The notes: generated by a model from the letters alone, not told the origin. DNA of 23,717 nt from Bacteroidota bacterium (GCA_023391415.1 JAEWAY010000038.1:1-23717); one strand, 5' to 3'. Counted from the first letter of the stretch, positions 7,145 through 14,872 are shown. A program made the numbers and translations.

Positions 7145-7486
7145 ATGAATTGGAACACATTGACAGAGGCGACACAATTGCAGGACATTAAAGCGGAATC
7201 GGAAGAGGTAAGCGTGCTGATATTTAAGCATAGCACCAGATGCTCCATTAGTTCCGCGGCGCTCAACCGGCTGGAAAGGGCCTGGCGGGACGACGAAACG
7301 GGAAGAGTGAAACCTTATTATCTGGATTTGCTCACTTACAGGACTGTATCCAACCAGATCGCCCTCGAGTTTGGCATAGAGCATGAGTCGCCTCAGGTGC
7401 TGCTGATCAGGGATGGCGACTGTGTCTATAGCGCCAGTCATATGGGTATCAACTATAAGGATATCCTATCCAGTGCCGGAAAATAA
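7145..7486 (+). CDS. ytxJ: YtxJ/BrxC-type bacilliredoxin (bacillithiol system)
   Basis: A 113-residue thioredoxin-fold protein of the YtxJ family. These act as monothiol bacilliredoxins that remove bacillithiol from oxidised protein cysteines in the cytoplasm. The active-site region is FKHSTRCSIS with a single Cys33, and a cis-Pro-like SPQVLLI segment follows near residue 86, as in the family. A second conserved-looking Cys is at about residue 94 (DGDCVY). There is no signal peptide. It starts 1 bp after the stop of the repeat protein, so it is probably co-transcribed with two envelope proteins, an odd pairing for a cytoplasmic thiol protein. It implies bacillithiol is made elsewhere in the genome. 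A terminator follows. Confidence 0.85.
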   Translation: MNWNTLTEATQLQDIKAESEEVSVLIFKHSTRCSISSAALNRLERAWRDDETGRVKPYYLDLLTYRTVSNQIALEFGIEHESPQVLLIRDGDCVYSASHMGINYKDILSSAGK

Positions 7487-7508
7487 TTTTGTGTGATCGC
7501 TAAATAAT

Positions 7509-7552
7509 AAAAGCAGGCGGGATTTTAATAATCTGTCTGCTTTTCATTTTTT
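7509..7552 (+). terminator. Terminator of the lipoprotein/repeat/bacilliredoxin operon
   Basis: An imperfect hairpin AAAAGCAGGCGGGATT / AATCTGTCTGCTTTT (7509-7544) with G-U pairs and one bulge is followed by CATTTTTT. It lies 23 bp after the bacilliredoxin stop. Confidence 0.75.
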
Positions 7553-7660
7553 ACGCGTTTTTATGGATAAACCAATGGGACGATTGTTGGTTAGAATAAC
7601 ATCCGGCAGGATGACGCGGAGGGCGTATCCTGAATCGATTACTATAAAAAACAATCCATT

Positions 7661-8425
7661 ATGACGAGATTCCGGCTGTGGCTTGGCGCTCTATTGATTT
7701 TTTGCGCGGGAGAACTGTACGCTCAACAGATTGTCATGGTGAGCTATGAACGGGAAAAGCTTGTCGGCGCCAACTTTCATACCAACGCCGGGTTGATTGG
7801 CGGAATTATGGCCCAGTTATCCCAAAAAGCCGGCAAGAACGCCTACCGTCTGATAGGTCTGGAGGTAGTCCACATTAAACATGGACAGGAAGTCAAGGTC
7901 ACCAGTTTCAATACCGGAAATACTTTTATTCTGGGCAAGCAGAATTATCTTTTTTCAGTACGTCCGTATTATGGCAGGCAGTGGCTTTTGTTTCCTCCGG
8001 CGAGAGAGGAGGGAGTACAGGTCGGCGCCAACCTGTCCGGGGGGCTCTCATTGGGTATTGTGAAGCCTTACTATGTAGAGTTCGACCATTCCAGAGCCGG
8101 CGATTTTAGCCAGGTCGAAAGAGAGCCTTTTGATCCGGCGAAGCATAGCAACGCGAACCGGATTATGGGAAGCGGCGGCTTTTTCAGGGGTTTCGGAGAG
8201 TCCGGAATCGCTCCGGGTCTTCATTGCCGGGGTTCATTGTCCTTTTACTTCGGAAACTATGGCAAACGCGTTTCCGGCCTGGAGGCGGGTGGACTTGTCG
8301 AGGCCTTCTTTAAAAACGGGTCGGGAGGAATAGAGCCCAATCGCGTGGTTTTGATCCCTTATACGCGAAATCCCTGGTTGTATACTTCCTTGTTCTTAAA
8401 CATATTTCTGGGCTGGCGCAAATAA
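7661..8425 (+). CDS. Secreted, probably outer-membrane protein of unknown function
   Basis: A 254-residue protein with a clear signal peptide (cleavage likely after YA at residue 21, leaving QQIVMV). The mature part alternates short polar and aromatic segments such as YLFSVRPYYGRQWLLF, SLSFYFGNYG and LYTSLFLNIFLGWRK, which suggests an outer-membrane beta-barrel or a periplasmic beta-rich protein. It ends in a basic WRK rather than a terminal aromatic. I do not recognise a named family. The ATG at 7661 is preceded by an A-rich stretch and no Shine-Dalgarno site. The lipA ATG lies about 107 bp downstream with no terminator between, so read-through into lipA is possible. Confidence 0.8.
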   Translation: MTRFRLWLGALLIFCAGELYAQQIVMVSYEREKLVGANFHTNAGLIGGIMAQLSQKAGKNAYRLIGLEVVHIKHGQEVKVTSFNTGNTFILGKQNYLFSVRPYYGRQWLLFPPAREEGVQVGANLSGGLSLGIVKPYYVEFDHSRAGDFSQVEREPFDPAKHSNANRIMGSGGFFRGFGESGIAPGLHCRGSLSFYFGNYGKRVSGLEAGGLVEAFFKNGSGGIEPNRVVLIPYTRNPWLYTSLFLNIFLGWRK

Positions 8426-8532
8426 ACGAGCGGGATTTCCCCGGAGCTATTTATGGAATAAGACCCGCGGCGGCGAGTTTCTTTGGGTCATTTTTGTTAT
8501 CTTTACTTCATTATAGTTTAAAATCGAAAGCG

Positions 8533-9414
8533 ATGATTGAATTGCCAGTGATTTCACCCGAAGCCAATAAGCGAACAGCCAAACCAGACTGGCTGAGAGT
8601 GAAGCTTCCGGTTGGTAAGGAATTTCGAAAAGTACGGGCGCTTGTAGACGAGTACAAGCTGCATACCATATGCGAAAGCGGCAACTGCCCCAATATGGGC
8701 GAATGCTGGGGCGCCGGTACGGCTACGTTTATGATACTGGGCAACGTTTGTACCCGGAGTTGTTCGTTTTGCGCGGTCGCTACGGGAAGGCCGAATGAAT
8801 ATGATACGGATGAGCCGAGACGGGTGGCCGAAGCGGTCAGATTGATGGGAGTGAAGCATTGCGTGCTTACGTCGGTAAACCGTGACGAGCTCAAGGATCG
8901 CGGGGCGGATATATGGCAAAAAACCGTTATGGAAATTAAAAGGACCTCTCCTGAAACGACCATCGAGACCTTGATTCCCGATGTGAAGGGAAATTGGGAA
9001 GCGCTGGAAACCATGATCAGCGCGGGGCAGGAAGTGGTCTCGCACAATATGGAAACGGTAAAGCGCCTTTATCGCATGGTACGGCCGCAGGCCAAATACG
9101 AGCGCAGCCTCGAGCAGATCAGGCGTACCAAGGAATATGGCAAAAGAACAAAATCAGGCATCATGCTTGGACTGGGAGAGACGGAAGAGGAGGTGATAGA
9201 GGCGATGGACCACCTGGTAGAGCATGGGCTGGATATTCTGACTCTGGGGCAGTATCTGCAACCGACCAAAATGCATATTGAAGTAGCCGAATTTATCCAT
9301 CCCGATCAGTTCGCGCGCTACAAGGAGTTGGGGGAAAAGATAGGGCTTAAATATGTGGAATCCGGACCATTGGTTCGTTCCAGCTATCATGCCGAACGCC
9401 ATGTGAATGTATAG
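8533..9414 (+). CDS. lipA: Lipoyl synthase
   Basis: A radical-SAM enzyme that inserts two sulfurs into octanoyl chains on lipoyl domains of E2 and GcvH. It has 293 residues. Both iron-sulfur motifs are intact: C47-x4-C52-x5-C58 (auxiliary cluster, in CESGNCPNMGEC) and C73-x3-C77-x2-C80 (radical-SAM cluster, in CTRSCSFC). The C-terminal GPLVRSSYHA serine motif is present near the end (the RSSYHA serine is a known ligand of the auxiliary cluster). I use the ATG at 8533; a TTG at 8494 gives a 13-residue extension with no family support. It fits with the fused E1, lpd and gcvP in this window. No lipB or lplA is visible here. Confidence 0.96.
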   Translation: MIELPVISPEANKRTAKPDWLRVKLPVGKEFRKVRALVDEYKLHTICESGNCPNMGECWGAGTATFMILGNVCTRSCSFCAVATGRPNEYDTDEPRRVAEAVRLMGVKHCVLTSVNRDELKDRGADIWQKTVMEIKRTSPETTIETLIPDVKGNWEALETMISAGQEVVSHNMETVKRLYRMVRPQAKYERSLEQIRRTKEYGKRTKSGIMLGLGETEEEVIEAMDHLVEHGLDILTLGQYLQPTKMHIEVAEFIHPDQFARYKELGEKIGLKYVESGPLVRSSYHAERHVNV

Positions 9415-9438
9415 TTAAAAACATGCGATATGTAACAT

Positions 9439-9474
9439 AAAAAAAGCCTTTGAAAAACTTTCAAGGGCTTTTTT
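9439..9474 (+). terminator. Terminator of lipA
   Basis: GCCTTTGAAA / TTTCAAGGGC pair as a 10-bp stem (with one G-U pair) around a 3-nt loop, with A-rich 5' and T-rich 3' flanks. It lies about 25 bp after the lipA stop and could work on both strands. Confidence 0.85.
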
Positions 9475-9544
9475 GTTGAATATGTATCAAGCTTAAAGAT
9501 GTTCGATTCTCCGCCGCCGCCGCGGGGACTGAACCTGTTTGTAT

Positions 9545-9577
9545 AAAAACGGCAACGAATTCCTCGTTGCCGTTTTT
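9545..9577. terminator. Bidirectional terminator, mainly of lpd
   Basis: A perfect 14-bp stem, AAAAACGGCAACGA (9545-9558) and TCGTTGCCGTTTTT (9564-9577), has a 5-nt loop. It lies 19 bp beyond the minus-strand lpd stop and forms, with the lipA terminator, a double insulator between the convergent genes. Confidence 0.9.
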
Positions 9578-9596
9578 ATCATCTTGCAATAAAGGA

Positions 9597-10991
9597 TTAT
9601 AGGTGAATAACCTCGCCATAAGCGGCCGCGGTCGCTTCCATAATCGCTTCGGACATGGTTGGATGCGGATGTACCGCCTTGATGATTTCGTGCCCTGTCG
9701 TTTCCAGTTTTCGGGCTACAACGACTTCCGCGATCATCTCGGTAACGTTGGCGCCAATCATATGCGCGCCCAAAAACTCGCCGTATTTCGCGTCGAATAT
9801 CACTTTTACAAAACCTTCTTTGGCGCCCGCCGCGCTGGCTTTGCCGGAAGCGCTGAACGGAAACTTGCCCACTTTGATTTCATAGCCTTTTTCTTTCGCC
9901 TGCTTTTCGGTAAGTCCGACGGAAGCGATTTCAGGAGTACAATAAGTACATCCGGGGATATTGCCATAGTCGAGAGGCTCCGGATTTTCACCGGCTATTT
10001 TCTCTACGCAGATGATGCCTTCCGCGGAAGCCACGTGCGCCAGAGCGGGGCCATGTACGATATCTCCGATCGCGTACACTCCGGGGATATTGGTCCGGTA
10101 GAAATCGTCCACGATGACTTTGCCCTTGTCGGTAGCCACGCCTACGTCTTCCAGGCCGATACCTTCCAGATTGGTCTGGATACCCACCGCGGACAGTACA
10201 ATGTCGCATTCAATCGTTTCTTCGCCTTTCTCCGTTTTTACTTTTACCTTGGCTTTTGAACCTTTGGTATCGACGGACTCGACGGAAGACTTCGTCATGA
10301 TCGAAACGCCGAGCTTTTTGTATTCTTTCTCCAGTTGTTTGGAAACGTCTTCATCCTCGACGGGAACGATGTTGGGCATGTATTCTACGATGGTCACTTT
10401 GGTGCCCATCGCCGCGTAGAAATACGCGAATTCGACTCCGATGGCTCCGGAACCGACGATCACCATAGATTCCGGCTTCTTGTCCAGGACCATGGCTTTC
10501 CGGTAACCGATTACCTTTTCATTGTCGATTTTCAGGTTGGGCAATTCTCTTGAGCGTCCGCCGGTAGCCAGAATGATATGTTTCGCCTCGTAGACGGTTT
10601 TGCCGTCTTTGTCGTCACTTACTTCCACCTTGTTTTTCGCCTTCAGCTTTCCAAATCCGTTGATGATATCGATTTTGTTTTTCTTAAACAGGAACTGGAT
10701 TCCTTTGCTCATGCCGGAAGCTACGTCACGGCTTCTCTTGATGACCGCGCCGAAGTCCGCGCTGGCTTCCTTGACCTGTATTCCATAATCGGAAGCGTGC
10801 TTGATATATTCAAATACCTGAGCGCTTTTCAATAAGGCTTTGGTGGGGATACAACCCCAGTTCAGACAGATTCCACCCAGTTCGGCTTTCTCAACGACCG
10901 CGGTTTTCAGGCCAAGTTGTGACGCGCGGATCGCCGCTACGTATCCGCCGGGACCGCTACCAATCACGATCACATCATATTTTGCTGACAT
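9597..10991 (-). CDS. lpdA: Dihydrolipoyl dehydrogenase (E3)
   Basis: The FAD- and NAD-dependent E3 component that re-oxidises dihydrolipoyl groups of 2-oxoacid dehydrogenases and of the glycine cleavage H protein. It has 464 residues, normal for the family. The FAD motif GSGPGGYVAA is at residues 11-20, the redox disulfide C42-x4-C47 is in GGICLNWGCIPTK, the NAD motif GSGAIGVEFA and the ATGGRS and YAIGD motifs are intact, and the C-terminal active-site HPHPTMSEA carries the His-Glu pair. The start is the ATG at 10991. There is no fused lipoyl domain. It is monocistronic, with its own promoter and terminator, and is the shared partner of the E1 and GcvP encoded nearby. Confidence 0.97.
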   Translation of the reverse strand: MSAKYDVIVIGSGPGGYVAAIRASQLGLKTAVVEKAELGGICLNWGCIPTKALLKSAQVFEYIKHASDYGIQVKEASADFGAVIKRSRDVASGMSKGIQFLFKKNKIDIINGFGKLKAKNKVEVSDDKDGKTVYEAKHIILATGGRSRELPNLKIDNEKVIGYRKAMVLDKKPESMVIVGSGAIGVEFAYFYAAMGTKVTIVEYMPNIVPVEDEDVSKQLEKEYKKLGVSIMTKSSVESVDTKGSKAKVKVKTEKGEETIECDIVLSAVGIQTNLEGIGLEDVGVATDKGKVIVDDFYRTNIPGVYAIGDIVHGPALAHVASAEGIICVEKIAGENPEPLDYGNIPGCTYCTPEIASVGLTEKQAKEKGYEIKVGKFPFSASGKASAAGAKEGFVKVIFDAKYGEFLGAHMIGANVTEMIAEVVVARKLETTGHEIIKAVHPHPTMSEAIMEATAAAYGEVIHL

Positions 10992-11025
10992 ACAATATTC
11001 AGGTTAAATTTCTACGTATTACATG

Positions 11026-11037
11026 TTTGCCGGCAAA
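11026..11037. promoter_or_regulatory. 12-bp palindrome overlapping the lpd -7 box
   Basis: TTTGCCGGCAAA is perfectly self-complementary. It overlaps four bases of the lpd -7 box (11034-11041) and covers the expected transcription start, a common place for an operator. The regulator is unknown. Confidence 0.4.
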
Positions 11038-11064
11038 TTTATACCAGAGTCCACAAAGTACCAA
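11034..11064 (-). promoter_or_regulatory. Promoter of lpd (Bacteroidota -33/-7 type)
   Basis: On the minus strand TTG (11064-11062), a 20-bp spacer and TAAATTTG (11041-11034) match the consensus exactly. The ATG at 10991 lies about 43 bp beyond the -7 box. Confidence 0.75.
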
Positions 11065-11168
11065 GCATAATTTGGTAAGTATTTGCCTGTTTGTCCACAA
11101 ATCCGACAAAATCACCTTGATACGGACGTTTTTTTATCATTCCCCCCAAATTCTTTAAAAGGATGTTT

Positions 11169-11198
11169 TTGGTACTTGATTTGAATTCCCTATTTTTG
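11169..11198 (+). promoter_or_regulatory. Promoter of fabG (Bacteroidota -33/-7 type)
   Basis: TTG (11169-11171, within TTTTTG), a 19-bp spacer and TATTTTTG (11191-11198) match the consensus. The fabG ATG at 11239 lies 41 bp further on. Confidence 0.75.
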
Positions 11199-11238
11199 GC
11201 CACTGATTAACAGAATAATTGAAACTAATCAAGGAATA

Positions 11239-11985
11239 ATGGGACTACTACAAGGTAAAAACATACTTGTTACCGGAGCTTCAAAAGGAATCGGAAGATC
11301 AATCGCCACCAGGTTCGCGCGGGAAGGAGCCAACGTGGCTTTTACCTATTTGTCAAGTGTGGAAAAGGGAGAAGCCCTTGAAAAAGAACTTGCCGCCCTT
11401 GGCGTAAAAGCGAAAGGCTACCGGTCGGACGCGTCGCGGTACGCCGCGGCTGAGGAATTGGTCAATCAGGTGATCGCTGATTTTGGCTCCATCGACGCGT
11501 TGGTCAACAACGCGGGAGTGACCAGGGATGGACTTCTGATGCGTATGAGCGAGGAGCAGTGGGATACCGTGATCAATATCAACCTGAAGTCGGTTTTTAA
11601 CCTGACCAAGGCGGCTATCAGACAATTAATGAAACAAAAATACGGTTCTATAATTAATATAACGTCCGTAGTCGGTATCCGGGGCAACGCCGGGCAGGCT
11701 AACTACGCGGCTTCCAAGTCGGGGATCATTGGCTTTACCAAATCCGTGGCGTTGGAACTGGGCAGCAGGAACATTCGTTCCAACGCGATCGCGCCAGGCT
11801 TTATAGAGACGGAAATGACCGGCGAACTGGACGCGAAGGTGGTGGAAGAATGGAAAAACAGCATTCCCCTGAAGAGAGCGGGTAGCCCTGAAGATGTAGC
11901 GAACGCGGCGGTATTCCTCGCTTCCGATCTTTCAGCCTATGTTACCGGGCAGGTAATACAGGTGGATGGCGGTATGCTTACCTAG
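11239..11985 (+). CDS. fabG: 3-oxoacyl-[ACP] reductase, SDR family
   Basis: A 248-residue short-chain dehydrogenase, most likely the NADPH-dependent reductase of 3-oxoacyl-ACP in fatty-acid elongation. The cofactor motif TGASKGIG is at residues 12-19, NNAG at 90-93, and the catalytic S143, Y156 and K160 are in place (ITSVVG, YAASK). PGFIETEMT and the C-terminal VTGQVIQVDGGM are typical of FabG. No acyl carrier protein or other fab genes are adjacent, so an SDR with another substrate is a minor alternative. The start ATG is preceded by AAGGAATA, a weak Shine-Dalgarno-like sequence. A terminator-like hairpin follows, directly before the next gene. Confidence 0.92.
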   Translation: MGLLQGKNILVTGASKGIGRSIATRFAREGANVAFTYLSSVEKGEALEKELAALGVKAKGYRSDASRYAAAEELVNQVIADFGSIDALVNNAGVTRDGLLMRMSEEQWDTVININLKSVFNLTKAAIRQLMKQKYGSIINITSVVGIRGNAGQANYAASKSGIIGFTKSVALELGSRNIRSNAIAPGFIETEMTGELDAKVVEEWKNSIPLKRAGSPEDVANAAVFLASDLSAYVTGQVIQVDGGMLT

Positions 11986-12027
11986 ACGCGTTTTTATTCG
12001 TCGAGTACGCGCATAAGTTTTTATATT

Positions 12028-12059
12028 AGCCTTTCCAACAACCGGAAAGGCTTTCTTTT
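12028..12059 (+). terminator. Terminator-like hairpin between fabG and the VWA gene
   Basis: AGCCTTTCC (12028-12036) pairs with GGAAAGGCT (12044-12052) around a 7-nt loop and is followed by TTCTTTTA. It ends only a few bases before the ATG at 12062, and its right arm contains GGAAAGG, a possible Shine-Dalgarno sequence. It may terminate fabG or control the next gene. Confidence 0.7.
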
Positions 12060-12061
12060 AT

Positions 12062-14143
12062 ATGGAAAAATTTAAGATACTTACCGAAGTTTCACCCTGG
12101 TATATCGCGCTGTGCGCGATGCTGGCCCTGGCCTACGCGGCCCTGCTTTATTCCCGGTCCGGCCCCTGGAACAAAGTGACTGGCCGCGTTTTATTCGCTA
12201 CGCGTTTTTTGGTGGTATTTCTGATCTGTTTTTTGCTCACAGGGCCTTTGATCCAGCTTATCAGAAACTATTATGAAAAACCGGCTCTCGTCATCGCTGT
12301 CGACAATTCGGAATCCCTGCGTTTTGGTATGGATTCGACCGCGCTGGAAGCCTTGAAGAAGGATATAGCCGGACTTGCCTCCCATACGCGAGGCGATGGC
12401 GTGGAAGTGGAGATTATGACCCTGGATCGGACAATGAGTCCGGATGGTATTGATTCGCTCCGTTTCGACGCGCGGTCGACCAATCTGGGAGCTATGCTCG
12501 CGGCTATTGAAACCAACTATGAAAACCGGAACCTTACAGGCGTGGTATTGCTGACCGACGGTATCGTCAATGAAGGACCGGATCCCTTGTTTCGCCAATA
12601 TACGTTTCCGGTATTGACTGTAGGACTGGGCGATACGACATCCCGTCGGGATGTCAGAATCAGAAATCTCCTGTACAACAGGATCGCGTATACGGGCAAT
12701 AAGTTTCCGTTGATCGCTGAAATCCAGAATATCGGATTTTCCGGAGAAACCATAAAAGTTCGCTTAAGACAGGGAAGCGAAATTCTGGAAGAAAAGCGTG
12801 TGCCTTTGGGGAACGCGTCGCTGGTGGAAGCGGAGTTTACCATTGTTTCGTCCAAGCCGGGATTGCGTCATTATGTGGTAGAAGTGGAGCCGCTTGAGCA
12901 GGAGTTTACAGATGAAAACAATCGCGCGCGCGCCTATGTCGAAGTCATGGACGCCCGTGAAAAGATACTCCTGGCCGCCGCCGCCCCGCATCCGGATATC
13001 AAAGCGCTGAAAAGCGCGATCGAACAAAAGGATAACTATGAACTAAGTCTTTACATACCGGGAATGAATACCTTGAAGGAAGACAAATACGACTTGGTCA
13101 TATTGCATCAGTTGCCGGATCAGGGAGCGGGTTCGGACGCGTTGACGCGGAAGCTCAACGCCATGTCGTCCTCCTCTTTTTATATTGTCGGCAATCAAAG
13201 CGGTCTTTCCCGGTTGAATCAGGTAAACGGGGTATTGGAAATAATATCCGGAAGCGCTCAGAAAGATCTGGTAAACGCGAGTCTCAACAACCAGTTTGAA
13301 AAGTTTAAGATCGATCGTTCCGAAGCCGCTGTATTGAGCAAATACCCTCCTTTAATAGCTCCTTTTGGCAATATTTCCGTTCGGGCCGACGCGGACATCG
13401 CGCTTTATCAGAAAGTGGGCTCCGTCGTGACGGACAATCCATTGCTGGCTCTCCGAAGCGAAAGTGGTAAAAAAACGGCGGTTTTGACAGCCGAAGGTAT
13501 CTGGCAATGGCGTCTGGAAGAATATAAAGCTACCGGAGCTACCATATTTTTCGACAAGCTGTTCAATTCCCTGTTTCAGTACCTTTCTTCCAAAGAGGAT
13601 AAGCGAAAATTCAGGCTGGCGCCCGTAAACGACGAAATGAACGAAAATGAGCCTGTCGTGTTTGAAGCCAGCCTCTACAACGATATCTATGAGCCGGTAT
13701 ACGGCAAAAAAATCACTTTGCATATAAAAGGAGAGGAAGGCGCCGCCATGCAATACGCTTTTACCACTTCAGAAGGCAAATCCACTTTTGAGGTAAGAGG
13801 TTTGAAGCCTGGATTATACAGCTATAGCGGAAATGTGGAGCACGACGGGCGGACACACCACGCTACCGGCGAGTTTCTGATCAGGGAGCAGCGTCTGGAA
13901 GCCTTGAATACGCGGGCCAATCATGGTATGCTCCGGGAATTGGCTTTGAAGACGAAAGGCGCGTTTTATGAAGCCGGACAATGGGAAGAGCTCAATGCTC
14001 GCCTGAGCGGTTCGGATTATCGTCCCGTTATTCACTCTACGGAAGAGTTTCAGGAGGTTATTCATTTGCCCTGGCTGTTGATTCTGATGATCATATTGAT
14101 TTCCATCGAATGGGCAATCCGGAAATATACGGGAGGCTATTAG
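12062..14143 (+). CDS. Membrane protein with VWA-like domain, unknown function
   Basis: A 693-residue membrane protein. Two N-terminal transmembrane helices (about residues 13-30 and 43-64) are followed by a von Willebrand A-like domain: ALVIAVDNSESL gives the D-x-S-x-S metal-site motif (D81, S83, S85), and GVVLLTDGIVNEG supplies the later T-D-G segment. The long middle part (roughly 170-650) is probably a beta-sandwich plus a glutamine-amidotransferase-like fold (KYDLVILHQLP), as in related Bacteroidota proteins, and a last helix (about 669-686) ends the protein. The bulk should therefore lie on the outer face of the inner membrane. The start ATG follows a hairpin very closely. Function is unknown; VWA membrane proteins are often linked with complex assembly or envelope integrity. 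Confidence 0.85.
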   Translation: MEKFKILTEVSPWYIALCAMLALAYAALLYSRSGPWNKVTGRVLFATRFLVVFLICFLLTGPLIQLIRNYYEKPALVIAVDNSESLRFGMDSTALEALKKDIAGLASHTRGDGVEVEIMTLDRTMSPDGIDSLRFDARSTNLGAMLAAIETNYENRNLTGVVLLTDGIVNEGPDPLFRQYTFPVLTVGLGDTTSRRDVRIRNLLYNRIAYTGNKFPLIAEIQNIGFSGETIKVRLRQGSEILEEKRVPLGNASLVEAEFTIVSSKPGLRHYVVEVEPLEQEFTDENNRARAYVEVMDAREKILLAAAAPHPDIKALKSAIEQKDNYELSLYIPGMNTLKEDKYDLVILHQLPDQGAGSDALTRKLNAMSSSSFYIVGNQSGLSRLNQVNGVLEIISGSAQKDLVNASLNNQFEKFKIDRSEAAVLSKYPPLIAPFGNISVRADADIALYQKVGSVVTDNPLLALRSESGKKTAVLTAEGIWQWRLEEYKATGATIFFDKLFNSLFQYLSSKEDKRKFRLAPVNDEMNENEPVVFEASLYNDIYEPVYGKKITLHIKGEEGAAMQYAFTTSEGKSTFEVRGLKPGLYSYSGNVEHDGRTHHATGEFLIREQRLEALNTRANHGMLRELALKTKGAFYEAGQWEELNARLSGSDYRPVIHSTEEFQEVIHLPWLLILMIILISIEWAIRKYTGGY

Positions 14144-14244
14144 AAACGGATAGGCGTTTTTTGAGCGAGCATAGGGGAGGAAGAAAGTATGATGAGGACG
14201 GACCGGAGGTTGCTCCCGATGTAAAACGCGTAGCGCCTGAGATG

Positions 14245-14294
14245 GAGTTTCTCATCGCGAAGGCTTCGAGAGCCTCTGCCGCCATGAGAAACTC
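14245..14294. repeat. Nested hairpin in the gap between VWA gene and def
   Basis: A perfect 11-bp inverted repeat, GAGTTTCTCAT (14245-14255) and ATGAGAAACTC (14284-14294), encloses a smaller AGGCT/AGCCT hairpin (14261-14275). No T-run follows on either strand. It lies between the convergent VWA and def genes. The rest of this 177-bp gap shows no other feature. Confidence 0.6.
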
Positions 14295-14320
14295 GCGGGG
14301 TTCCGCTTTCGCCGGTCGGC

Positions 14321-14872
14321 TTACTTTTTAAGCGGAAAGCGCATACGGTAGTTTACATCCACTTTTCCTTTTGAAATATCGCCGAGTTTGCTTTTTAGCA
14401 GCTTTCTGCGCAGAGCCGATATGTAATCGACAAAGAGCACGCCTTCTATATGGTCGTACTCATGCTGAAAAACCCTGGCTTTCATGCCATCAAGTTCTTC
14501 AATATGCTCGTTCCAGTTTTCGTCGTAATATTTTACTTTGATCGCCTCAGGTCTTTCCACATGCGCCCTGATCCCCGGTATGCTCAGGCAACCTTCTTCG
14601 TAGGACCAGTCCTCGTCGTACTCTTCGAGTATGACCGGGTTGACAAAAGCCTTTTTGTAACCTTGCAGATTGTCCGGGTCCATAGGCTCCGCGTCTACCA
14701 CAAACAGGCGAAGACTCATGCCGATCTGGGGAGCGGCCAGCCCCACCCCGTTCGCTTCATACATGGTTTCAAACATGTCTTCCACCAGTTGACGGATGTC
14801 GGAGCCTATTTCAATTTCTTCCGCCTTTTTTTTCAAAACAGGGTCGCCGAACGCGACTATCGGATATATCAT
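14321..14872 (-). CDS. def: Peptide deformylase
   Basis: Removes the formyl group from the N-terminal methionine of new proteins in the cytoplasm. It has 183 residues. The three family motifs are present: GVGLAAPQIG (42-51), EGCLSIPG with the metal ligand C95, and QHEYDHIEG with ligands H137 and H141 and catalytic E138. The C-terminal basic extension (KLLKSKLGDISKGKVD) is common in Bacteroidota Def. The start is the ATG at 14872. The gap from the ruvX stop is 26 bp with no terminator, so it is probably co-transcribed with ruvX, consistent with a housekeeping operon. Confidence 0.97.
   Translation of the reverse strand: MIYPIVAFGDPVLKKKAEEIEIGSDIRQLVEDMFETMYEANGVGLAAPQIGMSLRLFVVDAEPMDPDNLQGYKKAFVNPVILEEYDEDWSYEEGCLSIPGIRAHVERPEAIKVKYYDENWNEHIEELDGMKARVFQHEYDHIEGVLFVDYISALRRKLLKSKLGDISKGKVDVNYRMRFPLKK

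Noticed and set aside
8494..8532. TTG start giving lipA 13 extra residues
   Set aside because: The added residues do not resemble the family N-terminus and the region holds a weak -7-like TATCTTTA.
9480..9540. CCGCCGCCGCCGCGG triplet run between the lipA and lpd terminators
   Set aside because: Too short to be meaningful; no pairing partner or open frame.
9603..10259. Plus-strand open frame of 218 residues opposite lpd
   Set aside because: Antisense shadow of a well-supported flavoprotein.
13981..14331. Plus-strand open frame of 116 residues at the end of the VWA gene
   Set aside because: Overlaps the VWA gene out of frame for most of its length, and its distal part contains the nested hairpin; no support as a gene.
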